Notes under the pieces: generated by a model | What the model was told of the DNA's origin: nothing | What the model saw: the letters and a program-made list of their open reading frames with translations, nothing else | The model's database searches: none | In this document: piece by piece, positions 26,493-34,935 of the stretch | How positions within the stretch are numbered: the first letter of the stretch is position 1 | Layout: each line of letters opens with the position of its first letter | Position numbers and translations under genes: made by a program | NCBI GenBank assembly: GCA_023391695.1 | Contig: JAEWAK010000028.1 | Location: 16,396 to 80,395 of the forward strand | DNA from: Bacillota bacterium | GTDB lineage: Bacteria; Bacillota; Clostridia; Lachnospirales; Lachnospiraceae | Direction: 5' to 3' | Length of the DNA: 64,000 bases

Positions 26493-26960
26493 ATGTTAGT
26501 AAAAACAAAATATTTTGGAGATATTAACCTGGAAGAAGATAAAATTATAACTTTTGACCAAGGAATCATGGGGTTTGAGGATTTTAAAAGATATACCATT
26601 TTATTTGATGTGGAAGGCGGAGATAAACCGAGCATATCCTGGCTTCAAAGCCTGGACGAACAGGGATTTGCCCTTCCGGTCGTCAACCCTTTCCTTGTAA
26701 AGCAGGAGTATAATCCAATTGTGGAGGATGAGATTTTAAAACCTTTAGGTGATATTAATGAACAAAACCTGGTTATATTATTATCCCTTACGGTTCCGCC
26801 TGAATTAACAAAAATATCTGCCAACTTAAAGGCCCCGTTTATTATAAATTCAGATACCAGGAAAGGCTGCCAGATCATCGTGGAAAACCAGGATTATGAG
26901 GTAAAATACAATGTGTATGAAGCCATGAAAAAGCTTAAAGAAGAGAAGGGAGAGAGATAA
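26493..26960 (+). CDS. fliW: Flagellar assembly factor FliW
   Basis: A 155-residue cytoplasmic protein that binds flagellin and, when flagellin is exported, binds and inhibits CsrA. Visible family features are ITFDQGIMGFEDFKRYTIL near the N-terminus, SWLQSLDEQGFALPVVNPF in the middle and LKAPFIINSDTRKGCQIIV toward the end. AAGGGAGAAAT precedes the ATG. It is directly followed by csrA, the conserved Firmicutes pair, and lies in the same cluster as flagellin. Confidence 0.95.
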   Translation: MLVKTKYFGDINLEEDKIITFDQGIMGFEDFKRYTILFDVEGGDKPSISWLQSLDEQGFALPVVNPFLVKQEYNPIVEDEILKPLGDINEQNLVILLSLTVPPELTKISANLKAPFIINSDTRKGCQIIVENQDYEVKYNVYEAMKKLKEEKGER

Positions 26961-27182
26961 ATGCTGGCCCTTACGAGAAAACTGAATGAATCCATTATGA
27001 TTGGCAATGAAATAGAAGTTTCCGTGCTGGAGATAAAGGGAGACCAGGTGAAGATAGGAATCAGTGCACCTAAGTCGGTTCCCATTTACCGGAAAGAAAT
27101 ATACATTCAGATACAGGAAGCGAATAAGGAAGCTGTAGACAGTACGGCGTCAATGGAAGAAATCAAGAAATTGTTTCAGTAA
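26961..27182 (+). CDS. csrA: Carbon storage regulator CsrA
   Basis: RNA-binding translational repressor, 73 residues. MLALTRKLNESIMIGNEIEVSVLEIKG and the VKIGISAPKSVPIYRKEIYIQI region (with the RNA-contacting Arg) match the family. The start codon follows the fliW stop directly, with GGGAGAG inside the fliW end. Its likely target is the flagellin leader at 31.2-31.3 kb, which has a GGA hairpin and a GGA-containing Shine-Dalgarno. Confidence 0.96.
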   Translation: MLALTRKLNESIMIGNEIEVSVLEIKGDQVKIGISAPKSVPIYRKEIYIQIQEANKEAVDSTASMEEIKKLFQ

Positions 27183-27261
27183 CGCAGTTTTATTAGGTAC
27201 CCAAAGTGGCAAGGAGGCCAATATGGGGCTTTTGTAGGACAGGTTATCGGCTATATTAGTA

Positions 27262-27288
27262 TAAACATTTGATGGAAAAAGCCGATAT
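27262..27288 (+). promoter_or_regulatory. Sigma-28 promoter upstream of flaG
   Basis: TAAA (27262-27265), exactly 15 bases, GCCGATAT (27281-27288): one mismatch to the flagellar consensus. An upstream TATCGGC (27246-27252) is an inverted copy of the -10, so the promoter lies across a possible hairpin. Confidence 0.85.
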
Positions 27289-27343
27289 ATAAGCTAAATA
27301 CAACGGAATGGGTAAAGTACCCGCATCACACGGAGGTGGCAAC

Positions 27344-27760
27344 ATGGCAATTGATTCAATTTCAAATACAGCATCCTATGCTGATTACAAACCTGAACAG
27401 AGAGTTCAGTCTGTCACGGCTTCGCTGGCAGTTAATCTGACCGGAGTTAATGTAGCAGATACGTCAAACGGCAAAGCTTATACCGGCAAACCGGAAACAA
27501 CAAGTGAGGAAGAAAAACAAAAAGAGGCGCAGGCACAAGCAAACCGTCTTAAGAGTATTTTGAATGAAACCAACAATAAAATTAAACCGGCAAGGACCAG
27601 GTGCGAATTTTCCTATCATGAAGATATAAACAGGGTATCCATTAAGGTAATGGATGTGGTTACGGATAAAGTAATAAGGGAGATACCACCGGAAGAAACC
27701 CTGGAAATGCTGCAAAAGCTATGGGAGGTTGCCGGATTACTGGTAGATGAAAGAAGATAG
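27344..27760 (+). CDS. flaG: Flagellar protein FlaG
   Basis: A 138-residue FlaG-family protein linked to filament-length control in other bacteria. The C-terminal domain is diagnostic: RCEFSYHEDINRVSIKVMDVVTDKVIREIPPEETLEMLQKLWEVAGLLVDERR. The N-terminal 60 residues are low complexity and disordered. The ATG at 27344 follows GGAGGTGG; an upstream in-frame ATG at 27308 lacks a site. It precedes fliD by 20 bases, the normal order. Confidence 0.9.
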   Translation: MAIDSISNTASYADYKPEQRVQSVTASLAVNLTGVNVADTSNGKAYTGKPETTSEEEKQKEAQAQANRLKSILNETNNKIKPARTRCEFSYHEDINRVSIKVMDVVTDKVIREIPPEETLEMLQKLWEVAGLLVDERR

Positions 27761-27780
27761 CACACAAAGGAGACAGGAGT

Positions 27781-30069
27781 ATGGCTACTATAAGAATGAC
27801 GGGTTTAATATCCGGAATGGACACGGAATCAATCATTAAGGAATTAATAAGTGCTCAGAAACTAAAGAATAAAAAGACAACGGATAAATTGACTTTATCG
27901 GAGTGGAAAGAAGATAAGTGGAAAGAACTTAATACGAAATTATTTAAACTGTATACAGAAGATCTTTCAAAAATGAGGTTGCAGGCCAGTTATTTAACCA
28001 AAAAAGTTACATCTTCCAATGACTCTTTGGTTACGGTAACAGGTGGCGCAGATGCACCGAAAGGGGCTCATACGATCACAATAAGCCAGCTGGCCAGTCC
28101 CCAGAATGTAACTGGCGGGCAGCTTGATAAGGATAAAAACGGAAATACCATAACTACAAGTACTAAACTGGCTGATTTAGGAATGACCAGCAGTGACGGC
28201 AAGAATACGGTAATTACTATTAAAAACGGCAGCAAAGAAAGCAATCTGATTGTTTCAAGTACGACTACCTTGGGCGATTTTATTGATACCTGTAAAAACA
28301 TTGGTCTAAATGCAAGTTATGATAAAAATCAAAAAAGATTATTTATCAGTTCGAAAGAAAGCGGAGCCGCAAGTGCATTTTCAATTAAAACAGGTGAAAT
28401 ATCTTCTGATGCGGCAAGTGCATTAAATGATGTTAAATCTTTGGTGAATTTTACCGGTATTGGAACTTCCGGTCAAAGTTCGGTTACGGCTGCGATAAAA
28501 ACCCTGGAAGGTACCAGTGAAGCCGATATGACAGCGTTATATCAAAAAGTGAAAGATGGTACTGCCGGTTCGGATGCAGCGGAACAAAAGAAAATCGATG
28601 CATTAAAAACACTGCGCGATTATGCGGTTAAAAAAGCAGAAACCGATCTTAAGGCAGATTCTGTAAAACAGGTAAAGGCCAGCATTAAATCCGATATATT
28701 AGATAGTATTGCAGATCCGGACACGGAAACACTGGATACACTCAAAGCCCAGATTCAAAGTGAGATAGATGCGGGGACCCTGCCGGCAGGTACGGATGTT
28801 GAAGCAGCTGCCAAGGAACGGTACAAGCAAAACCAGGCTGTCTATAATGATCTGAAAGCACAGATACAGGAAAAAATTGATGACGGTAAATTTACCTTGC
28901 CGGAAGGACAGGATATAGACCAGTATACCCATAGCATATATGATGTATATGCCCAGGCTGATAAAGATACTCTTTTTACCAAAATGGTAGATAAAAAATA
29001 TTCAAGTGATACCATATACAAGGATGAAGCAGACAATATATATAACAATACCATAGAAGCATATAAGGAAAATATCTTAACCGGAACAGGCGGATTGGTT
29101 GAAAAGTTATCTGCTTATACAAAGAATTCAACTATATCCGATACTACAGGTACAAGCAATCTTACCAAAATCGGCCTTGATGAGATCACCGGTGAGGCGA
29201 AAAGTGCTACGTCTTCTGATAAGATGACAGTTGTTGCAGCTTCGGATTCAAAAATTACACTGGATGGAGCGGAGCTTACCGGAACCTCCAATGTGATTAC
29301 CGCCAATGGTTTAACTATAACTGCAACCGGAACTACGGCTGTGGGAGAGACTATTACCTTAAGTGTTAATGATAATACCGAAGCAAATTATGAAATGGTG
29401 AAAAATTTTATTACCAAATATAATGAAATTTTAAAGGAAATGAATAATCTGTATTATGCGGATTCTTCTAGAGGCTATGATCCCCTTAGTGATGATGAAA
29501 AAGAAGCTATGACAGATGACCAGGTTGAAAAATGGGAGACGAAAATCAAAGATTCCATATTACGTCGTGACGATTCGTTAGGTTCCTTAATTTCATCAAT
29601 GAAAAATGAAATGATGTCTTCTGTGACAGTGGATGGAAAAAAATATTCATTAGCAACCTTTGGTATACAAACGTCAACGGACTATACGGAAAAAGGACTG
29701 CTGCATATTTATGGAAATAAGGATGATTCCACATATTCTGATAAAACCGATAAATTACTGAAGGCTCTGACTGAGGATCCGGATACTACCATGAAGGCCT
29801 TAACAGGAATATTTCAGGGTCTATACGATACCGTGAATGAAAAAATGAGTTCCATTCCTAATGTAAGAAGTGTTTCTACATTTTATAATGATAAATTATT
29901 GGATAAGGAGCAGACAGATTATAAAAAACAAATTGCTATTTTGGAAGACAAGCTTACCGATATGGAGAATAAATATTATAAACAATTTTCCGCAATGGAA
30001 ACGGCTTTGGCAAAACTGCAGTCACAAAGTAATGCTCTGGCAGGCCTGCTTGGGACCTCATCTAATTAG
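27781..30069 (+). CDS. fliD: Flagellar cap protein FliD with enlarged variable domain
   Basis: Filament cap and flagellin-folding factor, 762 residues, well above the 450-550 common in the family. N-terminal RMTGLISGMDTESIIKELISAQKLKNKKTTDKLTLSEWKEDKWKELNTKL and the C-terminal FYNDKLLDKEQTDYKKQIAILEDKLTDMENKYYKQFSAMETALAKLQSQSNAL coiled coil are canonical. The expansion lies at about 230-450 and contains two consecutive related segments beginning LKAQIQSEIDAG and LKAQIQEKIDDG, each about 37 residues. This exposed region is usually the adhesin-like, antigenically variable part. AAAGGAGACAGGAG precedes the ATG. Confidence 0.93.
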   Translation: MATIRMTGLISGMDTESIIKELISAQKLKNKKTTDKLTLSEWKEDKWKELNTKLFKLYTEDLSKMRLQASYLTKKVTSSNDSLVTVTGGADAPKGAHTITISQLASPQNVTGGQLDKDKNGNTITTSTKLADLGMTSSDGKNTVITIKNGSKESNLIVSSTTTLGDFIDTCKNIGLNASYDKNQKRLFISSKESGAASAFSIKTGEISSDAASALNDVKSLVNFTGIGTSGQSSVTAAIKTLEGTSEADMTALYQKVKDGTAGSDAAEQKKIDALKTLRDYAVKKAETDLKADSVKQVKASIKSDILDSIADPDTETLDTLKAQIQSEIDAGTLPAGTDVEAAAKERYKQNQAVYNDLKAQIQEKIDDGKFTLPEGQDIDQYTHSIYDVYAQADKDTLFTKMVDKKYSSDTIYKDEADNIYNNTIEAYKENILTGTGGLVEKLSAYTKNSTISDTTGTSNLTKIGLDEITGEAKSATSSDKMTVVAASDSKITLDGAELTGTSNVITANGLTITATGTTAVGETITLSVNDNTEANYEMVKNFITKYNEILKEMNNLYYADSSRGYDPLSDDEKEAMTDDQVEKWETKIKDSILRRDDSLGSLISSMKNEMMSSVTVDGKKYSLATFGIQTSTDYTEKGLLHIYGNKDDSTYSDKTDKLLKALTEDPDTTMKALTGIFQGLYDTVNEKMSSIPNVRSVSTFYNDKLLDKEQTDYKKQIAILEDKLTDMENKYYKQFSAMETALAKLQSQSNALAGLLGTSSN

Positions 30070-30103
30070 TTAGTGGAATGAAAAATATGTATCTTGTTGA
30101 ACC

Positions 30104-30138
30104 TATTTAAATTTATATATGCATTTAAAATTTAAATA
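30104..30138. repeat. A/T hairpin between fliD and fliS
   Basis: TATTTAAATTT and AAATTTAAATA are perfect 11-base inverted arms with a 13-base loop. It is A/T only, hence weak as RNA, and the fliS promoter was not found nearby. Confidence 0.35.
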
Positions 30139-30262
30139 TTAATAGTATTTATTTTTCTTATATAACAGGATATAATGAATATATACATGATAATTAATAT
30201 AAAAGCTTTTGTGTATAGGAAGGCTTTTATGGAGTGTAAAATATTCAGTAGGAGGATTTAAA

Positions 30263-30631
30263 ATGCCAATCAATGCTGCTGCAGCATACCAGAATAATAA
30301 AATTTCAACAGCTTCACCGGCCGAATTGACTCTCATGCTATATGAAGGCGCAATTAAGTTTTGTAATATAGCAATTGCCGGAATAGAAGAAAAGGATGTG
30401 AATAAAAGTAATAACAATATAATTAAAACGGAAAAGATTATAAATTACCTTCGTTCTACACTTGACTTTAAATATTCGGTTGCTGAAGAATTCAATAATA
30501 TCTATGGATATATTTATGAAAGATTAATAACGGCAAACATACAAAAGGATAAAGACATCCTGGAAGAGGTTCTTGTTCATTTGAGAGAAATGAGGGATAC
30601 CTGGAAAGAAGTCATGAAACATGCAAAATAA
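30263..30631 (+). CDS. fliS: Flagellin export chaperone FliS
   Basis: A 122-residue helical bundle that binds the flagellin C-terminus and keeps it unfolded for export. The N-terminus (AAAAYQNNKISTASPAELTLMLYEGAIKFCNIA) is the most conserved part of the family and is complete. The end (LVHLREMRDTWKEVM) is also typical. The ATG at 30263 has AGGAGG upstream; an in-frame start 54 bases earlier has none. Confidence 0.94.
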   Translation: MPINAAAAYQNNKISTASPAELTLMLYEGAIKFCNIAIAGIEEKDVNKSNNNIIKTEKIINYLRSTLDFKYSVAEEFNNIYGYIYERLITANIQKDKDILEEVLVHLREMRDTWKEVMKHAK

Positions 30632-30659
30632 CTCATAAAGCAGTAAAGAAAGGTTAAGC

Positions 30660-31139
30660 ATGGATAATAATACTTACTTATATATTCTGAAGGATACATT
30701 GATAAAAAAAATTATTTTGTTGGACCAATTACTGGATATAACGGACAGGCAGGATGAGTATCTTAATAAACCCGATCCGGATGTGGAAGCTTTTGAACAG
30801 ACCTTATCTAATAAGGAAGAATATATTTATCAAATCAATCAGCTGGATGATGGATTTGAAAAAATATATGGTCATGTAAAAGAAGAGATTAATGCAAAAA
30901 GAATGGAGCATAGAGAAGAAATAGAAACTTTACAGGAACTGATTCGTCAGATTACGGATAAAAGTACCAGGCTTCAGGTAAATGAAACGCGTAATAAGAG
31001 TAAAATGGAAGCTTTCCTTTTGACGAAAAAGAAAGAAATTAAAAACTTAAAGATGAGCAGCCGTACCGTTTCAAAATATTATAATGCTATGCATAATCAA
31101 CAACAGGGGGAATCTTTTTTTCTCGACAAAAAAAAATAA
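30660..31139 (+). CDS. FliT-like flagellar chaperone (putative)
   Basis: A 159-residue, all-helical, highly charged cytoplasmic protein with long heptad-like stretches (residues 50-130) and a basic tail. There is no strong motif, but the location right after fliS and the size fit the FliT/FlgN group of export chaperones. It is separated from fliS by 28 bases, so they are co-transcribed. The assignment is mainly by context. Confidence 0.6.
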   Translation: MDNNTYLYILKDTLIKKIILLDQLLDITDRQDEYLNKPDPDVEAFEQTLSNKEEYIYQINQLDDGFEKIYGHVKEEINAKRMEHREEIETLQELIRQITDKSTRLQVNETRNKSKMEAFLLTKKKEIKNLKMSSRTVSKYYNAMHNQQQGESFFLDKKK

Positions 31140-31157
31140 AAAATTTAAATTCTACTA

Positions 31158-31185
31158 TAAAGTTTCAAGTAAATCTATCCGATAT
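31158..31185 (+). promoter_or_regulatory. Sigma-28 promoter of flagellin
   Basis: TAAA (31158-31161), 16 bases, TCCGATAT (31178-31185). The spacer is one longer than consensus and the -10 has two mismatches to GCCGATAA. It is followed by a leader of about 125 bases. Confidence 0.75.
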
Positions 31186-31279
31186 ACAAATTAAGTAAGG
31201 CAAATATCTCTTATATGATCATATGGTACGTACGGCCTGTGAGAAAAAGAAGATATTGGTTACTAATATAACAAATACG

Positions 31280-31311
31280 GTAGCATGGATGCTACTGCAC
31301 TTTCAAGGAGG
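31280..31311 (+). promoter_or_regulatory. Candidate CsrA-binding sites in the flagellin leader
   Basis: GTAGCA (31280-31285), loop TGGA, TGCTAC (31290-31295) is a perfect six-pair hairpin presenting GGA in its loop. A second GGA lies in the Shine-Dalgarno AAGGAGG (31305-31311). In Bacillus subtilis hag mRNA one CsrA site is in a hairpin loop and the other overlaps the ribosome site; the same two-site layout is visible here. Confidence 0.75.
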
Positions 31312-31319
31312 AAATACAT

Positions 31320-32174
31320 ATGATAATTCAACACAATATGGCATCAGCCAACACAAACAGACAATTAGGAATCACTACCGGACAATTATCTAAATCAACT
31401 GAAAAATTATCATCCGGTTATAGAATTAACCGTGCTGGCGATGATGCAGCTGGACTTACAATTTCTGAAAAGATGAGAGGACAGATCAGAGGTCTTGATC
31501 AGGCTTCTACCAATGCACAGGATGGTATCTCTTTAATCCAGACAGCTGAAGGTGCTTTAAATGAAACTCAGTCCATTCTTCAAAGAATGAGAGAATTAAC
31601 TGTTCAGGCATCTAATGATACTAATGTTACTGCTGACCGTCAGGCTATTGCAAAAGAAATCAAAGCATTAACATGTGAAATTGACAGAATTTCCGAGCAA
31701 ACAGAATTCAATACTATGAGTTTGCTGGATGGAACATTACAGAATAAGCATTTCCAGATTGGTGCTAATGGTGAGCAATTAATAAAAATATCTATCGGTG
31801 CAATGGCTGCAGAGAATTTATTAGTAGATGATAGTGATGGTGATCAGAGTGATGCTTTATTTACTACAATAAATACAGCTGGCAATGATGCTGAAGATAT
31901 CACAGCTATGATTAGTATTGTTAACAGAGCTATTACAAAGGTTTCTACACAAAGATCCTACTTAGGTGCTCTTCAGAATCGTTTAGAGCATACTATTGCT
32001 AATGCTGATAATACTGCTGAAAACTTACAGGCTGCTGAGTCTCGTATCCGCGACGTTGATATGGCTTCTGAAATGGTTGAGTACTCAAAGAACAACATTC
32101 TTCAACAGGCTGCTCAATCAATGCTTGCTCAGGCTAATCAATCAACACAGGGTGTTTTATCATTATTACAGTAA
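31320..32174 (+). CDS. hag: Flagellin
   Basis: Main filament protein, 284 residues. Both terminal D0/D1 regions are complete (IIQHNMASANTNRQLGIT at the start; ANQSTQGVLSLLQ at the end, where LLQ is the usual ending), with a short central domain, as in many Clostridia. Cys119 (ALTCEIDRI) replaces the Asp usual at this place and is unusual in a secreted flagellin. The central region is Asp/Ser/Thr-rich and is the expected target of glycosylation by the two Maf proteins in the window. Codon choice differs from neighbours (many GCT, ACA, AGA), as expected of a very highly expressed gene. AAGGAGG precedes the ATG. Confidence 0.97.
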   Translation: MIIQHNMASANTNRQLGITTGQLSKSTEKLSSGYRINRAGDDAAGLTISEKMRGQIRGLDQASTNAQDGISLIQTAEGALNETQSILQRMRELTVQASNDTNVTADRQAIAKEIKALTCEIDRISEQTEFNTMSLLDGTLQNKHFQIGANGEQLIKISIGAMAAENLLVDDSDGDQSDALFTTINTAGNDAEDITAMISIVNRAITKVSTQRSYLGALQNRLEHTIANADNTAENLQAAESRIRDVDMASEMVEYSKNNILQQAAQSMLAQANQSTQGVLSLLQ

Positions 32175-32192
32175 TTGTTTTAAAATTAATAA

Positions 32193-32220
32193 AAGGTTGG
32201 CCGGAAGGCCAGCCTTTTTT
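32193..32220 (+). terminator. Flagellin terminator
   Basis: GGTTGGCC, loop GGAA, GGCCAGCC (one wobble) followed by six Ts. It is a textbook strong intrinsic terminator. A weaker CCCC/GGGG hairpin with CTTTTTTA follows near 32298-32326. Confidence 0.92.
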
Positions 32221-32463
32221 GTGCGTAAAGGAAATAGCAGCTCTTTAATAAAAATTCCAGCAGATTGTATTCTGGCTGTGCAGAAAATACTAACATGCCC
32301 CACTAAAAGCGGGGTTATTCTTTTTTATGGTTTACAATATAGTTAATAACCCAAATTTTCTATACAATAAAATATAATAAAAATAGACTTATTGTGACAT
32401 TTGTTATAAAATATAGATACAATGTTAAACTTTAAAGAGTACATCAAATTGTTGAGTGATGTA

Positions 32464-32540
32464 GATAAGTTTCTAATGAAAATCAGAAGGAATATGTAAA
32501 AAAGGAGAATTACATATTCCTTCATCATCCAACTTATCTA
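32464..32540 (+). promoter_or_regulatory. Nested hairpin exposing AAGGAGA, leader of the Maf operon
   Basis: AAGGAATATGTAA (32487-32499) and TTACATATTCCTT (32510-32522) form a perfect 13-pair stem whose ten-base loop is AAAAGGAGAA. Outside it AGATAAGTT and AACTTATCT form a second helix. No start codon follows the GGAG in the loop, so it is not a ribosome site for a known gene. It resembles a CsrA binding or decoy site (inference). Confidence 0.5.
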
Positions 32541-32679
32541 AAGGTGATGCTGCATTATTTGTAGAATAGCATGAAATCAGAGTAAGCTTAAAATAAGATT
32601 TCAAGTTCAAAAGTTTGTATTTGTGTGATCCTTGGTGTTAACTTAAAATGTCAGAAAATATGGAAGAATGAGGTGAAAA

Positions 32680-32988
32680 ATGAATAATATTCAATATCAA
32701 ATAAGTCAGGTAATTAATGAAATAAATGATGTTACAGAGTTGCTATACCAACAAAAAACAAAAGAAGGGTATCTGCTACTAAATGGAACACTTGGGAAAA
32801 TTATGAATATTATTGACTCTATTTATCAGTTAAGATCAGAACAGAACATTTTGTTTGATGATAATAGATTAATAAATAATCTTAAAACAGCAATGGAAGC
32901 AATGGAAAACAAAGATAATATAATGTTGGCAGATATTTTAAACTATGAAATTGTAGAGCAATTAAAGGAATCGCTCGATTTATTTTAA
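32680..32988 (+). CDS. Small helical protein, stand-alone form of the Maf2 N-terminal domain
   Basis: 102 residues, helical. Its sequence parallels residues about 15-105 of the second Maf protein at 57.9 kb: both have a block around INQLSS/IMNIID, then a LFDDNRLINNLKTAMEAMENKDNIMLADIL-like block (in Maf2 the MEAQENRDYILLADL phrase). It lies 17 bases before the first Maf gene and is surely co-translated with it. A role as partner or flagellin-targeting subunit of Maf is inferred. AGGTGAAAA precedes the ATG. Confidence 0.8.
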   Translation: MNNIQYQISQVINEINDVTELLYQQKTKEGYLLLNGTLGKIMNIIDSIYQLRSEQNILFDDNRLINNLKTAMEAMENKDNIMLADILNYEIVEQLKESLDLF

Positions 32989-33005
32989 AATTAAGGAGCT
33001 GGATT

Positions 33006-34844
33006 ATGTCATTATTCGATAAAAACATTAAAGCTCTGGAGATTTGTCATAAAGAGCTTTTTCATCATATCGATAAAACTTTAAATGATGGAACTTGTCG
33101 GGAAACTGATAGTATTGAGATTGTTGAAACGAAAGACGGGAATTCAGCAATTTCATTAACAATACATGAAAAAAAACATAACTTGAACAGTCTTTACAGC
33201 CCTGTAATGGAAGCAAAAAGATGGGCGAATCAATATGAATTTAAAAATCTAAATATGGTGGTTTCCATGTTTGGCATGGGCAATGGTTTTTTTGTTAAAG
33301 AAATTATTCAGAAGTTAAAAAAAGAAGACGTATTATTAATTTATGAACCAAACACGGAAATATTTATAAAATCCCTCGAGTATTATGATTTAACGGATAT
33401 TCTCTGTAATGAAAAAGTTTATATATTTGTTGAAGAAATAAACGGAATAAAATTTAAAACAGCATTAAAAAGATTTGTAAATTGGGTCAATTTTAATTCC
33501 CAGATCATTTGTAATCATCCGCAATATGATGTGATTTTTAAAAACAGCAGTAAAGTGTTCAGAAAAATGATTGAGGACATTAGTAATGGCATTATTGTAA
33601 ACCAAAATACAAATGCAGCATTAAGCAAACTTATAACAAAAAATATATTACATAATTTAAAATTTTTAAAAGATTGCAATATTGTAACGGATTTGACCGG
33701 TAAAATCCCTCAGGATATACCTGCAATAATAGTAGCGGCGGGTCCTTCACTGGATAAAAATATTCATGAATTAAAAAACGCAAAGGGTAAGTCCGTTATT
33801 TTTGCGGTTGATACTGCAGTTAAATATTTGCTGAAATATGATATCCTTCCGGATTTTATTGTTACTTTGGATCCTAAAAAATCCCTGCATCATTTGTCAG
33901 ACCCAAGATGCAACGACATACCTATGTTTAGCAGGATAGAGGCAAGATCTGAAAATCTGCAAAAAAATACAAAGAAAATAATATTCTATAATGTAGAGGG
34001 TTATGTATCACGGTTATTGCAAAAGGCAGGAAAGGATACCGGCAGTCTTCATTCGGGAGGTTCGGTTACCACTGGAGCTTTTTCTATTTGCAAAAACCTT
34101 GGATTTCAAACAATTATATTAGTTGGCTGTGACCTGGCATATTCCGGTAACAGCACACATGCCGGCGGTATTCGTGTTGATGTCAGCGATGCCGGCAGGT
34201 ATTTAGAGACGGTTGAAGATATATATGGCAATAAAATAAAAACAAGATATGACTGGTTTATTTATATTAGATGGTTTGAAGAAGCTATTGATTTACTGGA
34301 AAGCGGTACGGTAATAGATGCTACGGAAGGAGGAGCCAGAATCAAGGGAACAAAGCTCTTGACATTAAAGGAAAGTATTGATAAATATTGTCTTAAAAAA
34401 ATAGATTGTGACAAAATAATTACGGAACTGCCTCCATCCTTAACAAACGAACAATTAAAACAGATACAGGAATCTGTCAGCAGTGATTTGAATGAATTGA
34501 AAGAAATACAGGTAAAGGCTGATGAAGGAAAGGATATATGCAGCCGGTTGATAAACAAATATAATAAATCACTCCTGGAAACGGATAGCAGTCTATTGAA
34601 AAACAAACAATTAAGCCAGATTAATACATTTATTGAAGCAAAACAGATTTATAAATTAATTGATTGGGATATTTCACAGGATACATTTTTATATTTATCC
34701 GATTTATATGTATATTCGGATAATGAGAAAGAGGATAAAATTGCTACCTATGAGAGGGCGGAAAAATTATATAATTCTGTCTCTGAAGCAGCCGACAGAA
34801 TATATCCGATGTTAGAAAATGCAGTAAATAATTTAAGAGAATAA
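33006..34844 (+). CDS. Motility-associated factor Maf1, nonulosonate transferase for flagellin
   Basis: A 612-residue cytoplasmic glycosyltransferase of the Maf/DUF115 family, which in other bacteria transfers CMP-activated nonulosonic acids to flagellin Ser/Thr before export. Conserved blocks: FGMGNGFFVKEI (about 93), AAGPSLDKN (about 242), VTLDPKKS (about 288), GGSVTTGAFSI (about 350), GCDLAYSG (about 373) and DATEGGARIKG (about 437). After that comes a helical tail of about 165 residues that Maf2 lacks. The N-terminal helical domain of Maf2 is here a separate gene just upstream. The location behind flagellin supports its role. Confidence 0.9.
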   Translation: MSLFDKNIKALEICHKELFHHIDKTLNDGTCRETDSIEIVETKDGNSAISLTIHEKKHNLNSLYSPVMEAKRWANQYEFKNLNMVVSMFGMGNGFFVKEIIQKLKKEDVLLIYEPNTEIFIKSLEYYDLTDILCNEKVYIFVEEINGIKFKTALKRFVNWVNFNSQIICNHPQYDVIFKNSSKVFRKMIEDISNGIIVNQNTNAALSKLITKNILHNLKFLKDCNIVTDLTGKIPQDIPAIIVAAGPSLDKNIHELKNAKGKSVIFAVDTAVKYLLKYDILPDFIVTLDPKKSLHHLSDPRCNDIPMFSRIEARSENLQKNTKKIIFYNVEGYVSRLLQKAGKDTGSLHSGGSVTTGAFSICKNLGFQTIILVGCDLAYSGNSTHAGGIRVDVSDAGRYLETVEDIYGNKIKTRYDWFIYIRWFEEAIDLLESGTVIDATEGGARIKGTKLLTLKESIDKYCLKKIDCDKIITELPPSLTNEQLKQIQESVSSDLNELKEIQVKADEGKDICSRLINKYNKSLLETDSSLLKNKQLSQINTFIEAKQIYKLIDWDISQDTFLYLSDLYVYSDNEKEDKIATYERAEKLYNSVSEAADRIYPMLENAVNNLRE

Positions 34845-34935
34845 ATAGTAAGGAATATTTTATAAGGTATTGATAATGCGAGAACCAAGAGAAATTATGA
34901 TTTTCTAAAAAGTATGCTTAAAATTGGAGGAAAAG

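Larger units (their letters stand above)
32175..32679. other. Intergenic region between flagellin and the Maf operon
   Basis: About 500 bases with no gene. It holds the flagellin terminator, a possible SigA promoter (TTATTG at 32389, 17 bases, TATAGA at 32412) and a long nested hairpin with GGAG in its loop (listed separately). Confidence 0.5.

Noticed and set aside
31720..32000. Phase-variation switch inside flagellin
   Set aside because: I found no invertible repeats or homopolymer runs near the gene that would support switching.
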